From an uncultured Pelagibacteraceae bacterium (GTDB lineage Bacteria > Pseudomonadota > Alphaproteobacteria > Pelagibacterales > Pelagibacteraceae), in contig CACJEG010000005.1 in assembly GCA_902592375.1 (NCBI GenBank), forward strand, positions 1-51,754: a DNA stretch of 51,754 bases, given 5' to 3'. Shown here piece by piece: positions 8,801 to 18,774 of this stretch. Position 1 is the stretch's first letter. Each line of letters opens with the position of its first letter. The notes beneath the pieces were generated by a model. The model was not told the DNA's origin. It did not search any database and saw only the letters and a list, made by a program, of their open reading frames with translations. The translations under genes were made by a program, and so were the position numbers.

Positions 8801-9536
8801 TTTTTATTTCATAGGTAATTTTTCGAATATTTATAAAAATCCTTCGAAAAGATCTGAGGTAACTTCACAAATTATATATGGTGAAAAATTCAAAATATTA
8901 GCAAAAAATAAAAATTGGATAAAAATTAAAACTTTATTTGATAATTATAAGGGGTTTATAAAAAATTCAAAATATATAGAAAAATTTAGCCCCAATTATA
9001 AAGTCAGTTCACTAAAAGCAAAGATTTATAAAAAACCTGGAATTGGAACTAGCAGTTGGCTTCCATTTGCATCCAAATTATCTGTAATTGAGCAAAATAA
9101 GAGTTACGTAAAAATTGAAAAAAATAAATGGATTAAAAAAGCTGATATTAAAAAAATAAACCATAAAGAAAATAATTTTACAAAAATATTTAAAAAATAT
9201 CTCAATGTAAAATATGTTTGGGGTGGAAAAACATTTAAAGGTATTGATTGTTCAGCCTTATTGCAAATATTTTATTTTTATAATAATTCGTTTTATCCAA
9301 GAGATACAAAAGATCAGATCAAATATACAAAAAAAAAATCAAAGAAAAGACTATTTAAAAAAGGAGATATTATTTTTTGGAAAGGTCATGTTGCTATCTG
9401 TTTAAATTCTAAACAACTAATTCACGCTTATGGTCCAAAAAGAAAAGTAATTATTATGCCAATTATAGAAACAATTAATAGAATTGAAAAAACTGCCAAG
9501 CTAAAGGTAAAAAAAGTATCTAAAATAAAATATTAA
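8787..9536 (+). CDS. SH3-domain NlpC/P60 peptidase (C40), probably cytoplasmic
   Basis: 249 residues counted from the TTG at 8787; the adjacent GTG at 8790 is an equally possible start and no ATG fits. Residues about 5-65 and 70-125 look like two bacterial SH3 repeats, and 130-245 form the NlpC/P60 papain-like domain. Catalytic residues are Cys155 (GIDCSALLQ), His201 (KGHVAICL) and a polar third residue, His213 (LIHAYGP). There is no signal peptide, unlike secreted cell-wall hydrolases. The architecture resembles YkfC, a cytosolic gamma-D-glutamyl-diaminopimelate peptidase used in recycling. The gene overlaps the permease gene by 14 bases, and its stop shares a TTAA with the convergent tyrA. 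Confidence 0.85.
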   Translation: MVQNNFYFIGNFSNIYKNPSKRSEVTSQIIYGEKFKILAKNKNWIKIKTLFDNYKGFIKNSKYIEKFSPNYKVSSLKAKIYKKPGIGTSSWLPFASKLSVIEQNKSYVKIEKNKWIKKADIKKINHKENNFTKIFKKYLNVKYVWGGKTFKGIDCSALLQIFYFYNNSFYPRDTKDQIKYTKKKSKKRLFKKGDIIFWKGHVAICLNSKQLIHAYGPKRKVIIMPIIETINRIEKTAKLKVKKVSKIKY

Positions 9537-10429
9537 TTTCTTCCAAAGTCAGGTTTGTCAATATCTTGTTTCAATTTGATGATTTTTGACCTTACTTTTT
9601 TAGTCTGAATAAGTTTCTTTACGATAGACTTATTATTTTTTGAATTAATATCTTTTTTAAATTGATTTAAATTTTTAACAAACAAATCAATCGCTTTTGA
9701 AATATTATTTTTATTGTTAAAAAAAATATCTCTCCACATGATTTCATTTGATGCTGCAATCCTAGAAAAATCTCGTAATCCACCAGCGCTATATTTGATT
9801 AGTTCATAATTTTGTTTTTTCTCAAAATCTTGTGCAGATTTCACCAGATTATATGCAATTAAGTGTGGTAAATGACTAGTAATAGAAAAAATTTTATCAT
9901 GTTTTTCAGCGCTCATAACAACTACTTTTGCTCCAATTTTTTTCCAAAACTTAGTTAGAATATTTATATTATTTTTTTTAATATTTTTTTCTTTAATTAT
10001 TATGCACCATCTATCAGTAAACATATTTTCTTTACCATGCTCTGGTCCACTGACCTCTGATCCAGCTATTGGGTGACTTTGAATCCAATGAATACCTTTC
10101 TTTAAAAATTTATTTATAATTTTAGAAGTTTCAATTTTTGAAGAACCAATATCTGTAATCAATGTTTTCGGTGATATAAATTTATTAATTTTTAAAATAA
10201 TGTTTTTGTATTCACTCATTGGTGTACAAAAGATTATTAAATCAGAATTACTTACACCTTCTTTTAATGATTTAACAATTGTTCCAGGTAATTTTAATCT
10301 TTTTATTTTAGCAAGATTTGATTTTGATTTTTCGTAAATAAATATTTTTTTTGCTATTTTTTTTTTGCTAATACGCCTTAATAAAGATGAACCTAATAAT
10401 CCACAGCCAATAATTAAAATATTTTTCAT
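9533..10429 (-). CDS. tyrA: Prephenate/arogenate dehydrogenase
   Basis: 298 residues. NAD(P)-dependent oxidative decarboxylation of prephenate or arogenate on the way to tyrosine. The Rossmann motif GCGLLGSSL is at residues 8-16. The conserved SHPIAGSEVSGPEHG segment (about 117-131) with the substrate-binding His and Ser follows, then ITSHLPHL and SAGGLRDFSRIAAS. No chorismate mutase domain is fused. It overlaps hisC by four bases (ATGA), so the aminotransferase and dehydrogenase are translationally coupled. The C-terminus is lysine-rich, as is usual in this genome. Prephenate versus arogenate specificity cannot be read from the sequence. Confidence 0.93.
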   Translation of the reverse strand: MKNILIIGCGLLGSSLLRRISKKKIAKKIFIYEKSKSNLAKIKRLKLPGTIVKSLKEGVSNSDLIIFCTPMSEYKNIILKINKFISPKTLITDIGSSKIETSKIINKFLKKGIHWIQSHPIAGSEVSGPEHGKENMFTDRWCIIIKEKNIKKNNINILTKFWKKIGAKVVVMSAEKHDKIFSITSHLPHLIAYNLVKSAQDFEKKQNYELIKYSAGGLRDFSRIAASNEIMWRDIFFNNKNNISKAIDLFVKNLNQFKKDINSKNNKSIVKKLIQTKKVRSKIIKLKQDIDKPDFGRN

Positions 10430-11511
10430 TTTTTCAATACTTGCTTAATAACATTCATAAACTTTAAGTTTTCTTTTTTAGATCCAATAGTTAACCTTAA
10501 TTTATTCTTTATATGATAACCATCTTCTGTTGATCTTAAAATAATTCCCTTATTTTTAAGTTTTTCATACAGGAATTTTGCTGAATATCTGCATTTTTCA
10601 AAATTAAGTAATAAAAAATTTGCTGAAACTGAATTTGAAAAAATATTATATGTCTCAAGAAATTTCTTAATTTTTTCGGAATATAATAAATTATGTCTAA
10701 TCGATTTATTTATGAAAGCTTTGTCCTTCAGTGACTCGGTGGCAGCTAATTGAGCAATACCATTTACATTAAATGGTGGTTTTATAACATTTAGTGCATC
10801 AACAATTTTTTTTGATCCATATCCCCAACCTACTCTAAGAGAAGCTAATCCAAACATTTTTGAAAAAGTTCTAAGGATGAAAACATTGTCTTTATTTTTA
10901 AACAAATCTAACCCAGATGAATAATCTTTGTTTTTCATATATTCTGCATAGGCATCATCAATAACTAGTAAAATTTTTTTATTTAATCTTTTTCTTAACT
11001 CTAAAACTTCTTTTTTCGTTAAGTAAGTTCCTGTAGGATTATTTGGGTTAGCTATAAAAACAATTTTAGTTTTTTTTGTTATTTTTTTTAAAATTTCATT
11101 TACTGAAACTTTAAAATTAATTTCTTTTGCAAATGCAACTTTTGCACCTACAATTTTTGAGTAAATTCTGTACATTAAAAAACTATACTCTGGTACCACA
11201 ACCTCATCTTTTGGGTTTAAAAATAACTGACAGAGCATTTGGATAACTTCATCTGAACCAGCTCCACAAATAATTTTCTCAGAATTACATTTATAAGCTT
11301 TAGATATTGCTTTTCTTAAATTTTGAGATTTTCCATCTGGATATTTATCTAAATTCAGATTTTTATTTGATATTATTTTCTTTGCTTTAGGGCTCATACC
11401 TAAAGCAGACTCATTTGCAGAAAGCTTAATTACGTTCTTAAGTTTTTTAACTTTTGATTTACCAGGCTTATAAGCCTCAATTTTAAATTTTTTGAAATTT
11501 GGAGTTATCAT
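10426..11511 (-). CDS. hisC: Histidinol-phosphate / aromatic aminotransferase
   Basis: 361 residues, class I/II PLP aminotransferase of the HisC branch. The PLP lysine is Lys218 in RTFSKMFGLASLRVGWG; other landmarks are ANPNNPTGTYL (about residues 154-164) and DDAYAEY (185-191). HisC transaminates imidazole-acetol phosphate in histidine synthesis, and close relatives also transaminate phenylpyruvate, hydroxyphenylpyruvate or prephenate. Coupling to tyrA by a four-base overlap suggests a role in tyrosine/phenylalanine synthesis, perhaps in addition to histidine. It is divergent from metX over a 193-base gap that carries the metX promoter and riboswitch on the other strand. Confidence 0.92.
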   Translation of the reverse strand: MITPNFKKFKIEAYKPGKSKVKKLKNVIKLSANESALGMSPKAKKIISNKNLNLDKYPDGKSQNLRKAISKAYKCNSEKIICGAGSDEVIQMLCQLFLNPKDEVVVPEYSFLMYRIYSKIVGAKVAFAKEINFKVSVNEILKKITKKTKIVFIANPNNPTGTYLTKKEVLELRKRLNKKILLVIDDAYAEYMKNKDYSSGLDLFKNKDNVFILRTFSKMFGLASLRVGWGYGSKKIVDALNVIKPPFNVNGIAQLAATESLKDKAFINKSIRHNLLYSEKIKKFLETYNIFSNSVSANFLLLNFEKCRYSAKFLYEKLKNKGIILRSTEDGYHIKNKLRLTIGSKKENLKFMNVIKQVLKK

Positions 11512-11585
11512 TTTTTTTTAATTTATGTGCTCTTTATAGATAAAATTACAAAATTTTATAGAGAATAAGAGGTTTTTTTAAAAAA

Positions 11586-11614
11586 TTGACATAATAAATA
11601 AGTTCTAGTAAAAA
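11586..11614 (+). promoter_or_regulatory. Candidate promoter of metX
   Basis: A perfect -35 hexamer TTGACA (11586-11591) is followed after 17 bases by TAAAAA (11609-11614), four of six matches to the -10 consensus. Transcription should begin at about 11620-11622, exactly where the SAM-II aptamer begins, so the transcript would open with the first strand of helix P1. Confidence 0.55.
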
Positions 11615-11619
11615 AAATT

Positions 11620-11673
11620 ATGCGCTGATTTAACTGAATTGCGAGCGCTTAAAAAAAACCGCTAAAATAGTTT
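11620..11673 (+). promoter_or_regulatory. SAM-II riboswitch controlling metX
   Basis: Closely matches the metX SAM-II aptamer known from marine alphaproteobacteria and Sargasso Sea metagenomic DNA. P1 is a perfect five-base-pair helix, GCGCT (11622-11626) with AGCGC (11644-11648). The loop GATTTAAC is nearly invariant. The pseudoknot P2 can be drawn as TTGCG (11639-11643) with CGCTA (11660-11664), including the T-T position of the ligand triple, and AACT (11632-11635) with AGTT (11669-11672). Binding of S-adenosylmethionine stabilises the pseudoknot and lowers metX expression. A run of eight T (11671-11678) follows directly; the metX ATG is 32 bases further on with no strong Shine-Dalgarno. 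Confidence 0.9.
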
Positions 11674-11704
11674 TTTTTCTCACAATTCGAAACAGTCAAA
11701 AACT

Positions 11705-12820
11705 ATGAATACTGAGAAAAACATAAAAACTTTAATTGTAAAGAAACCACTAAAATTAGACTGTGGGAAGACCATAAAAGATTTTCCAATAGCCTATGAA
11801 ACTTACGGTTCACTTAATTCAAAAAAAGATAATGCAATATTAGTTTTTCATGCTCTAACAGGAGATCAATTTGTAACTGGTATAAACCCTGTAACTAACA
11901 AAGAGGGTTGGTGGAGTTATGCAGTAGGTCCTGATAAAGCTATCGATACGAATAAATATTTTGTTATTTGCTCTAACGTAATTGGTGGATGTATGGGATC
12001 ATACGGACCAAGTCATAAAGATCCTGATCAAAAAATTTTTGGAACAAATTTTCCTGTTATTACAATTAATGATATGGTGAATGCTCAATATAATTTACTT
12101 GATCATTTTGGTATTGATAAACTGTTTTCTATAACTGGTGGTTCAATGGGAGGTATGCAAGTCCTTCAGTTTATTAGCAACTTTCCTAATAAATCAAAAA
12201 CTGTGATACCAATAGCAACCACATCTAGTCATTCAGCTCAAAATATTGCTTTTAATGAGCTAGGTAGACAAGCTATTACAGCTGATAGTAACTGGAAAGA
12301 TGGGAATTATACATCAAACAATACTAATCCTGGAAAAGGATTGGCAGTAGCTAGAATGGCAGCTCATATTACTTATTTATCAAAAAAAGGTTTACAGGAA
12401 AAATTTGGAAGAAAGTTACAAGAAAGAGAAGATCTTAAATTTGGATTTGACGCTGACTTTCAAATAGAAAGTTATTTAAGATATCAGGGATCAGTTTTCG
12501 TAGATAGATTTGATGCAAATAGTTATCTTTATATTACTAGAGCTATGGATTATTTTGATTTAGCTAAGCAATTCAAAGGTAATCTTTCAGATGCATTTAT
12601 AAATACAAAAGCGAAATTTTTTATAATTTCATTTACTTCAGATTGGCTTTATCCAACCCAAGAAAACAAAGATATTGTGATTGCTTTAAACTCAATTGGA
12701 GCTGATGTTGGATTTGTAGAAATTGAGTCAGATAAAGGTCACGACTCCTTTTTACTAGACGTTCCTGATTTCTTGAGTGCACTTAAAAACTTTTTAGATA
12801 AATCTTACGAAGAAAATTAA
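11705..12820 (+). CDS. metX: Homoserine O-acetyltransferase (or O-succinyltransferase), MetX type
   Basis: 371 residues, alpha/beta-hydrolase fold. Activates homoserine with an acyl-CoA, the first committed step of methionine synthesis. The nucleophile is Ser147 in GGSMGGMQ, with Asp in SFTSDWLYP and His in KGHDSFLLD completing the triad. Further family motifs are ALTGDQF and NVIGGCMGSYGPS. Acetyl- versus succinyl-CoA preference in MetX enzymes cannot be told from these motifs. The gene is preceded by a SAM-II riboswitch, so it is under feedback by S-adenosylmethionine, and followed after two bases by metW, the standard alphaproteobacterial pair. Confidence 0.96.
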   Translation: MNTEKNIKTLIVKKPLKLDCGKTIKDFPIAYETYGSLNSKKDNAILVFHALTGDQFVTGINPVTNKEGWWSYAVGPDKAIDTNKYFVICSNVIGGCMGSYGPSHKDPDQKIFGTNFPVITINDMVNAQYNLLDHFGIDKLFSITGGSMGGMQVLQFISNFPNKSKTVIPIATTSSHSAQNIAFNELGRQAITADSNWKDGNYTSNNTNPGKGLAVARMAAHITYLSKKGLQEKFGRKLQEREDLKFGFDADFQIESYLRYQGSVFVDRFDANSYLYITRAMDYFDLAKQFKGNLSDAFINTKAKFFIISFTSDWLYPTQENKDIVIALNSIGADVGFVEIESDKGHDSFLLDVPDFLSALKNFLDKSYEEN

Positions 12821-12822
12821 TT

Positions 12823-13419
12823 ATGAAAAATGAATTTCAGGTAATAGCAGATTTAATTGAAAAAGATAAGAAAGTCTTAGATGTAGGTTGTGCTGATGGA
12901 ACTTTGATGAAATTTTTAAAGGATAATAAAAACATAAATATAAGAGGATTAGAGATTTCAAAAGAAAAAGTGCAAGAATGTATTGCTAAAGGTTTAACTG
13001 TAATTGAAGGAAATGCTGAAAAAGATTTAAAACAATTTCCAGACAAATCATTTGATTATGTTGTTTTAAGTCAAACCCTTCAAGCTTTTCTTAATCCTGA
13101 ATTAGTTTTAAATGAACTTTTAAGAGTTGGAAAAAAAGCAATAGTTACGATTCCTAATTTTGGATACTGGAAAGTAAGATTTCATTTATTATTTAAAGGT
13201 ACAATGCCAATTACAAAAACATTACCAGATGAATGGTATAACACACCAAATTTACATATGTGCACAATCAAAGATTTTTTTCACTTTGTAAAATCAAAAG
13301 ATATTAAAATTTTTAAATCACTCGCTTTAAATAACCTTAATTCATCAATAATAAATGAGAGTAATTTAGGCGTTAAAAATTTGTTTGCAGATCTAGGTAT
13401 ATTTTTGATAGAAAAATAA
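12823..13419 (+). CDS. metW: Methionine biosynthesis protein MetW
   Basis: 198 residues, methyltransferase-like Rossmann fold with VLDVGCADGTLMKFL (about residues 19-33) as the SAM-binding motif I. The MetW-specific segment TIPNFGYWKVRFHLLFKG is followed by MPITKTLPDEWYNTPNLH. MetW works with MetX in homoserine acylation in many proteobacteria, but its biochemical action is not well understood. It lies two bases after metX and one base before the glyoxalase II gene, so it falls under the same riboswitch. Confidence 0.95.
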   Translation: MKNEFQVIADLIEKDKKVLDVGCADGTLMKFLKDNKNINIRGLEISKEKVQECIAKGLTVIEGNAEKDLKQFPDKSFDYVVLSQTLQAFLNPELVLNELLRVGKKAIVTIPNFGYWKVRFHLLFKGTMPITKTLPDEWYNTPNLHMCTIKDFFHFVKSKDIKIFKSLALNNLNSSIINESNLGVKNLFADLGIFLIEK

Positions 13420-13420
13420 A

Positions 13421-14140
13421 ATGCGTATTGAAATTATATCCTGTCTTCAAGACAACTATAGTTATTTAATAATAGACGAAAGTAATAATTTTGCGTGTGT
13501 TGTAGATCCCAGTGAGTCTGAACCAATAATAAATTTCCTAAAAAATAAAAATATAAAATTAAAATATATTCTTAATACTCATCATCATTTTGATCATATA
13601 GGAGGAAATCAAGAATTAAAAAAAAAATATGGGTCAGTTGTTGTGGGTTTTAAAGGAGACTCGAAACGAATACCTGGAATAGACATATTGTTAGAAGACA
13701 ATCAAATATGGAAAGCTGAAAACTTTGAAGCTAAAATTATGCATATACCTGGACACACATCAGGCCATATTTGTTTTAATTTTTTTAAAGAAAAATTAGT
13801 TTTTACTGGAGATACACTTTTCTCACTTGGCTGTGGAAGAATATTTGAAGGCTCTTATGAGGAAATGTTTGAATCTTTGAATAAAATTAAATTATTACCA
13901 AAAGATACAAAAATTTATTGTGGTCATGAATATACTCTTAACAATGCAAAATTTTGTAAGAAATATGATTCTGAGAACAAAGATTTACAAAAAAAAATAG
14001 AAAAAATAGAAAAATTAAGAGAAAATGGAATTCCTACCATACCTTCAACTTTAAAAGAGGAATTGGATTGTAATATATTTTTAAGAGCAAAAGATGTAAA
14101 AACCTTTTCAAAATTAAGAGATTTTAAGGATAATTTCTAA
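13421..14140 (+). CDS. gloB: Hydroxyacylglutathione hydrolase (glyoxalase II)
   Basis: 239 residues, metallo-beta-lactamase fold. Hydrolyses S-lactoylglutathione to lactate and glutathione in methylglyoxal detoxification. The binuclear metal site is complete: THHHFDH (His54, His56, Asp58, His59), His in HIPGHTSGH, Asp in FTGDTLFSLGCGR, and His in YCGHEYT. The C-terminal helical substrate-binding domain ends with FLRAKDVKTFSKLRDFK. It is one base downstream of metW and so probably co-transcribed; the functional link to methionine synthesis is unclear. The next gene, rplU, has its own promoter. Confidence 0.94.
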   Translation: MRIEIISCLQDNYSYLIIDESNNFACVVDPSESEPIINFLKNKNIKLKYILNTHHHFDHIGGNQELKKKYGSVVVGFKGDSKRIPGIDILLEDNQIWKAENFEAKIMHIPGHTSGHICFNFFKEKLVFTGDTLFSLGCGRIFEGSYEEMFESLNKIKLLPKDTKIYCGHEYTLNNAKFCKKYDSENKDLQKKIEKIEKLRENGIPTIPSTLKEELDCNIFLRAKDVKTFSKLRDFKDNF

Positions 14141-14150
14141 TTAATTCGGC

Positions 14151-14178
14151 TTGACTAAAAGCTGACTACAACTATATT
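14151..14178 (+). promoter_or_regulatory. Candidate promoter of the rplU operon
   Basis: TTGACT (14151-14156), a 16-base spacer and TATATT (14173-14178) give five of six consensus matches in each hexamer. The predicted start near 14185 leaves a leader of about 20 bases before the rplU ATG. This would drive rplU-rpmA and possibly the whole chain to rppH, since no later break is larger than 31 bases. Confidence 0.6.
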
Positions 14179-14204
14179 GCGGTAACTTTAAATTAAATCA
14201 TACT

Positions 14205-14603
14205 ATGTCATACGCAGTAATAAAAACAGGTGGAAAACAGTATAAAGTAAAATCTGGAGAAATTTTAAAGATTGAAAAACTACCAGATTCTAAACCTGAG
14301 ACCAAAATAGAGTTTAATGAAATTTTGGCATACGGTGATGACAAATCAATTGAAATTGGAACTCCAAATGTTGAGGGTGCAAAAGTAGAAGCTAATTTAA
14401 TTAAAAATAGTAAAAATAGAACTATTTTAATTTTTAAAAAAAGAAGAAGACAAAATTCAAGAAGAAAAAATGGGCATAGACAAGAATATTCTATGATAAG
14501 AATTAACAAAATTTTTTCAAAAGATGGTAAAGTGTTATCAGAAGCTGAAAAAATTTCTAAAACTTCAAAAAAAGAGGAAGTTAAGGAAGCAGTAAGCAAA
14601 TAG
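14205..14603 (+). CDS. rplU: 50S ribosomal protein L21
   Basis: 132 residues; the conserved L21 part (MSYAVIKTGGKQYKVKSGE to about residue 103, with the FKKRRRQNSRRKNGHRQ rRNA-binding segment) is standard. The last 30 residues are a lysine/glutamate-rich extension not found in E. coli L21 (103 residues) but common in alphaproteobacteria. L21 binds 23S rRNA in the large subunit. First gene of the rplU-rpmA-obgE ribosome cluster, with its own promoter 27 bases upstream. The spacer to rpmA is 14 bases and contains an AGG that may serve as a weak ribosome-binding site. Confidence 0.96.
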   Translation: MSYAVIKTGGKQYKVKSGEILKIEKLPDSKPETKIEFNEILAYGDDKSIEIGTPNVEGAKVEANLIKNSKNRTILIFKKRRRQNSRRKNGHRQEYSMIRINKIFSKDGKVLSEAEKISKTSKKEEVKEAVSK

Positions 14604-14617
14604 TTATTAGGTAAATT

Positions 14618-14872
14618 ATGGCAACAAAAAAAGCAGGTGGATCATCACGAAACGGACGAGATAGTGCCGGTAGAAGACTTGGTGTAAAAAAGTATGGTGG
14701 TGAAACAGTAATTCCTGGAAACATAATTGTTAGACAAAGAGGAACTAAGATTTTTCCAGGTGAAAATGTTGGTATGGGTAAAGATCATTCAATATTTTCA
14801 GTTGTTAAAGGAAAAGTTGTCTTCAAAAAATCTAAATCAGATAGAACTTTCGTTTCTGTAAAGCCCAATTAA
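14618..14872 (+). CDS. rpmA: 50S ribosomal protein L27
   Basis: 84 residues, normal length. The N-terminus [20 protein letters not shown] reaches the peptidyl-transferase centre in known ribosomes; the conserved [20 protein letters not shown] region follows. No N-terminal prosequence is present, unlike in Firmicutes. Between its stop and the obgE ATG lies an eight-base-pair inverted repeat (14874-14903). Confidence 0.97.
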   Translation: MATKKAGGSSRNGRDSAGRRLGVKKYGGETVIPGNIIVRQRGTKIFPGENVGMGKDHSIFSVVKGKVVFKKSKSDRTFVSVKPN

Positions 14873-14873
14873 T

Positions 14874-16983
<2,110 letters not shown>

Positions 16984-18234
16984 ATGATTAAATATATGAA
17001 TTTAATTGGAATAAAGGCTCGAAAAGCTAGTGAGTATAAAGTTACAACTGAAGTAAAAAATAAAGTCTTAAATGATTACGCGAAATTAATTAAGAATGAA
17101 AAAAAATTTATTATTAATCAAAATTCAAAAGATATTAATTACGCAAGAAAAAAAGGGTTAAAAGAAAACTTAATCAAAAGACTTCATTTAAATGAAAATA
17201 AATTAGATGGAATTATAAATTCTATTTTAAAAATAGCTAAATTAAGGGATCCTATAGATAGCACTTTAGAAAAATGGAAAAGACCAAATGGTTTGAATAT
17301 TAAAAGAGTTTCAATACCAATTGGAGTTATTGGGGTTATTTATGAAAGTAGACCAAATGTAACTTCAGATGTTGCTAGTCTTTGTTTTAAATCTGGAAAT
17401 GTAGTGATTTTGAAAGGAGGCTCTGAGGCCATAAATTCAAATAAAGCTTTAGCTAAGCTGTTTAGAAAAGCACTTAAAAAAAATAAAGTTAATGAAAACT
17501 TTATACAATTTATTGATTCAAAACAAAGGAAGCTTGTGGATATTATGCTTTCTAAGATGAAAAAATATATCGATGTCATCATACCTCGTGGTGGAAAAAA
17601 TTTAGTCAAAAAAGTTTTAGAATTATCCAAAGTGCCTATAATCGGGCACTTAGAGGGGCTTTGTCATACTTATATAGATAAAGATGCAGAATTAAAAATG
17701 GCTAAAGAAATTGTCTATAACGCTAAATTAAGAAATACAAGTATTTGTGGTGCGACTGAAACTATTCTTATTCATAAAAATATAGTCAAAAAATTTAGTA
17801 ATCCTATTTTGCAGGAACTTGAAAATAGTGGTTGTAAAATAATTGGCGATAAGATTTTGAAAAGTTATTACAATGGTCAAGTATATCCTGCAAAAGAAAA
17901 AGATTGGTCAACTGAATATTTGGCATCAATTGTATCGGTTAAAGTTGTTAAAAATTCTGAAGAGGCAATTAAGCATATTAACAAATATGGAACCATGCAC
18001 ACTGACTCCATCATTACAAAAAATAAAAAGACAGCAAAATATTTCTTAAAAAATGTTAAGAGCTCAATTGCAATGCATAATACCTCAACTCAATTTGCTG
18101 ATGGCGGTGAATTTGGATTTGGTGGAGAAGTTGGAATTTCTACTAATACGCTACCACCAAGAGGTCCTGTAGGTTTAAATCAATTGATTTCATATAAATA
18201 TGAAATCACTAGTAATGGTAAAATAAGAAATTAA
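16984..18234 (+). CDS. proA: Glutamate-5-semialdehyde dehydrogenase (gamma-glutamyl phosphate reductase)
   Basis: 416 residues, aldehyde-dehydrogenase superfamily. Reduces gamma-glutamyl phosphate with NADPH to the semialdehyde that cyclises toward proline. Catalytic Cys255 is in NTSICGATET. Other ProA motifs are GVIGVIYESRPNVT, ILKGGSEAI and the C-terminal GGEFGFGGEVGIST. The ATG at 16984 follows the proB stop directly; a second ATG 15 bases on (giving MNLIGIKAR) is a possible alternative start. The downstream nadD begins one base after the stop. Confidence 0.96.
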   Translation: MIKYMNLIGIKARKASEYKVTTEVKNKVLNDYAKLIKNEKKFIINQNSKDINYARKKGLKENLIKRLHLNENKLDGIINSILKIAKLRDPIDSTLEKWKRPNGLNIKRVSIPIGVIGVIYESRPNVTSDVASLCFKSGNVVILKGGSEAINSNKALAKLFRKALKKNKVNENFIQFIDSKQRKLVDIMLSKMKKYIDVIIPRGGKNLVKKVLELSKVPIIGHLEGLCHTYIDKDAELKMAKEIVYNAKLRNTSICGATETILIHKNIVKKFSNPILQELENSGCKIIGDKILKSYYNGQVYPAKEKDWSTEYLASIVSVKVVKNSEEAIKHINKYGTMHTDSIITKNKKTAKYFLKNVKSSIAMHNTSTQFADGGEFGFGGEVGISTNTLPPRGPVGLNQLISYKYEITSNGKIRN

Positions 18235-18235
18235 A

Positions 18236-18757
18236 TTGAATAAAACAAAAATAAAAATTGGTGTATTAGGTGGATCGTTTGATCCTGCTCATAAAGGACA
18301 TTTGGCAATTTCTAAGGAAGCAAAAAAAAGATTCAAACTCAAAAAAGTTATTTGGGCAATTACAAAAAAAAATCCATTTAAAATAGAGAGCAAGACATCT
18401 GTTGCTAACAGAATTAAATATTGTAAAAAAATAATTGGTACAAATTCATTTATTAAGGTTAAATTTTATGAAAAAATTATTAAATCAAATAAAACTATTA
18501 ATTTAATCAATCATTTAAAAAAAGATAAAAGCATTGAAATTTATTTTTTAATGGGTGCCGACAACCTTATTAATTTTCATAAATGGCATAAATCTAAATT
18601 AATTTCACAAAAATGTAACATCCTAGTTTTTGATAGACATGGATATAAAAAAAATTCTTTAAAATCAAAGACATTTAAGCAACTTAATAATACCAATCTA
18701 GAGTTTATTGAGTTTAATAAAGTCAACATTTCATCTTCTCAATTAAGAAAAATTTGA
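18236..18757 (+). CDS. nadD: Nicotinate-nucleotide adenylyltransferase
   Basis: 173 residues, somewhat shorter than the usual 190-210. Adenylates nicotinate mononucleotide in NAD synthesis. The nucleotidyltransferase motif GGSFDPAHKGHL (about residues 12-23) and the C-terminal ISSSQLRKI (the ISSTxIR-type motif) are present; the protein ends right after the second motif, lacking the short final helix. Start is TTG, one base after proA. The order obgE-proBA-nadD-rsfS is typical for alphaproteobacteria. Confidence 0.92.
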   Translation: MNKTKIKIGVLGGSFDPAHKGHLAISKEAKKRFKLKKVIWAITKKNPFKIESKTSVANRIKYCKKIIGTNSFIKVKFYEKIIKSNKTINLINHLKKDKSIEIYFLMGADNLINFHKWHKSKLISQKCNILVFDRHGYKKNSLKSKTFKQLNNTNLEFIEFNKVNISSSQLRKI

Positions 18758-18774
18758 TAATCTAAATTCAATTA

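Noticed and set aside
11530..11563. Palindromic region (core ATAAAATT/AATTTTAT, 11540-11559) between hisC and metX
   Set aside because: It lies upstream of the metX promoter; the arms are pure A/T apart from a CTCT/AGAG flank with a six-base bulge. An operator is possible, but nothing distinguishes it from chance.
14198..14599. Minus-strand open frame of 133 codons opposite rplU
   Set aside because: Mirror image of L21; its Phe/Leu-rich sequence is the complement of Lys/Glu codons, and it has no upstream signals.
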